Both the position numbers and the translations under genes were made by a program. The notes under the pieces are model-generated. The model made no database searches. It had not been told where the DNA came from and saw nothing but the letters and a program-made list of their open reading frames with translations. This document shows positions 5,282-6,277 of a stretch of DNA of 6,277 nucleotides, in pieces (the stretch's first letter is position 1; each line of letters opens with the position of its first letter). The DNA comes from Desulfoprunum sp. (lineage in GTDB: Bacteria; Desulfobacterota; Desulfobulbia; Desulfobulbales; Desulfocapsaceae), in the NCBI GenBank assembly GCA_030696435.1, contig JAUYSF010000049.1:1-6277 (forward strand), read 5' to 3'.

Positions 5282-6277
5282 TCAGTTCTCCTGCATCCTT
5301 GAGATATCTCCTATCTGCAGGATGAGTGCACCGATTGCCGTCAAGAGGTTGAGCCTGTTGCGACGTATGATCGGATCATCCGCCATGACCATGACATCAT
5401 CAAAGAATCGGTCGACCGGCTGCTTCATCTCCAGCAGGGCTTTGAGGGCGGCAAAATACTCATGACCAGCGAGAAGGACCTGCACCTTTTCCCGTACCTT
5501 GAGGAACGTAGCGTAGAGTTGCTGCTCGGCCTCTTCCCGCAGATAAACCTTGTCTACTGCCGTCTCCCCATTGTCTTTGATGATATTGCCTATACGTTTG
5601 TAGGACGCTGCTAATACGGCAAAGGCCTCTTCCGAGCGAATGGCGGTGAAGGCCTCGATACGGGCAAGACTGTCAATCACGTCATCAAAGGAGACAGCCA
5701 CGACCGCATCGACAGCCTGGGCATCCATGCCTTTCGTCAGACAATCATTGACAAATCGCGCCTGGATAAAGGCGAGTACAGCCTGAACTGTCGCAGAGCC
5801 ACCATTGACCTTCTCACCGTAGAGGGCCAGGGCTTTATGAATGATCTCCTGTAATGACAGGCGGTATCCTCGCCCTGTTATGATACCCAGAACGGCTAAA
5901 GAGAGCCGCCGCAGGCCAAACGGATCGGCAGCACCCGTCGGGATCTGGCCGATACCGAAACAACCGGCAAGTGTGTCAAGACGATCAGCCAATCCGACCA
6001 GGGCCCCGGCTGCGGAGCTGGGGAGTTCGGCCCCGGCCCGTTTTGGCATATAGTGCTCCTGGATCGCCAGGGCCACATCCGGTGTTTCACCGTCGTGCAG
6101 AGCATACGCCCCACCCATGACACCTTGCAGGGATGGAAATTCTCCCACCATGTTGGTCAACAGGTCGGCCTTGCAGAGCAGAGCGGCCCGGCAGGCGGTT
6201 TCAGTCAGACCGGGGTCGAGAATTTCGCAGAGCATTCTCGTCAATTTGACGATTCTCTCGGTTTTTTCCAGCATTGT
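5282..6277 (-). CDS. glyS: Glycine--tRNA ligase beta subunit, C-terminal part (partial)
   Basis: The visible 331 codons are the C-terminal half of the roughly 690-residue beta subunit of the heterotetrameric bacterial glycyl-tRNA synthetase, which with GlyQ charges tRNA-Gly. The frame is open through the right window edge (codon ACA at 6275-6277), so the ATG at 6272-6274 is internal. Numbering from that Met, family marks are LCKADLLTNMVGEFPSLQG (33-51), QEHYMPKRAGAELP (72-85), LADRLDTLAGCFGIGQIPTG (95-114) with ADPFGLRR directly after, and near the C-terminus RFFDDVMVMADD...RRNRLNLL. The last stretch belongs to the DALR-like anticodon-binding region that helps recognise tRNA. The protein ends ...GDISRMQEN with a TGA at 5282-5284, the normal end of GlyS. 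The hairpin at 5209-5243 serves as its terminator. glyQ would be expected upstream, outside the window. No frameshift or internal stop is seen. Confidence 0.96.
   Translation of the reverse strand, partial: TMLEKTERIVKLTRMLCEILDPGLTETACRAALLCKADLLTNMVGEFPSLQGVMGGAYALHDGETPDVALAIQEHYMPKRAGAELPSSAAGALVGLADRLDTLAGCFGIGQIPTGAADPFGLRRLSLAVLGIITGRGYRLSLQEIIHKALALYGEKVNGGSATVQAVLAFIQARFVNDCLTKGMDAQAVDAVVAVSFDDVIDSLARIEAFTAIRSEEAFAVLAASYKRIGNIIKDNGETAVDKVYLREEAEQQLYATFLKVREKVQVLLAGHEYFAALKALLEMKQPVDRFFDDVMVMADDPIIRRNRLNLLTAIGALILQIGDISRMQEN

Noticed and set aside
6272..6274. ATG near the right edge as the start of glyS
   Set aside because: The frame is open through the edge and the family's N-terminal half is missing, so this Met is internal.

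Overview
The window looks like chromosomal housekeeping DNA from a sulfate-reducing or related anaerobic member of the Desulfobacterota, most likely near Desulfobulbales. I infer this from three things: a System II (Ccs/Res) cytochrome c maturation pair, an adjacent periplasmic tetraheme class III cytochrome, and a radical SAM protein of a type common in strict anaerobes. Base composition is moderate and codon use is similar across the genes. I see no integrase, transposase, CRISPR array, phage gene or RNA gene.

Layout, left to right. Bases 1-36 may be the last codons of a plus-strand gene. Bases 37-354 cannot be assigned: open frames on both strands are codon-aligned with each other and none has a normal start. 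A small acidic protein of unknown function (355-609, minus) lies just downstream of ribosomal protein L28 (rpmB, 686-880, minus), with a clear intrinsic terminator between them. A 280-bp divergent intergenic region follows. Then comes a 301-residue radical SAM protein of unknown substrate (1161-2066, plus).

After a 241-bp gap containing an inverted repeat comes the cytochrome block, all on the plus strand: resB (2308-3633), the WWD-domain heme-handling protein CcsA (also called CcsB or ResC; 3740-4594), and a secreted tetraheme cytochrome c3 (4733-5161) with its own candidate promoter and ribosome binding site. A strong hairpin terminator at 5209-5243, bidirectional in form, separates the cytochrome from the convergent glyS gene (5282 to the window edge, minus), of which only the C-terminal half is present.

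How the parts work together: ResB and CcsA form the membrane complex that moves heme to the outer face of the cytoplasmic membrane and attaches it to CXXCH motifs. The neighbouring cytochrome has four such motifs and is an obvious client. rpmB and glyS serve translation and are probably neighbours without functional linkage. I did not find a convincing new multi-gene system. The points most worth checking are the unresolved 37-354 region with its in-frame continuation past a UGA, a relay of two tiny overlapping ORFs between resB and ccsA, the terminator placed directly before a start codon, and the uncharacterised radical SAM enzyme.
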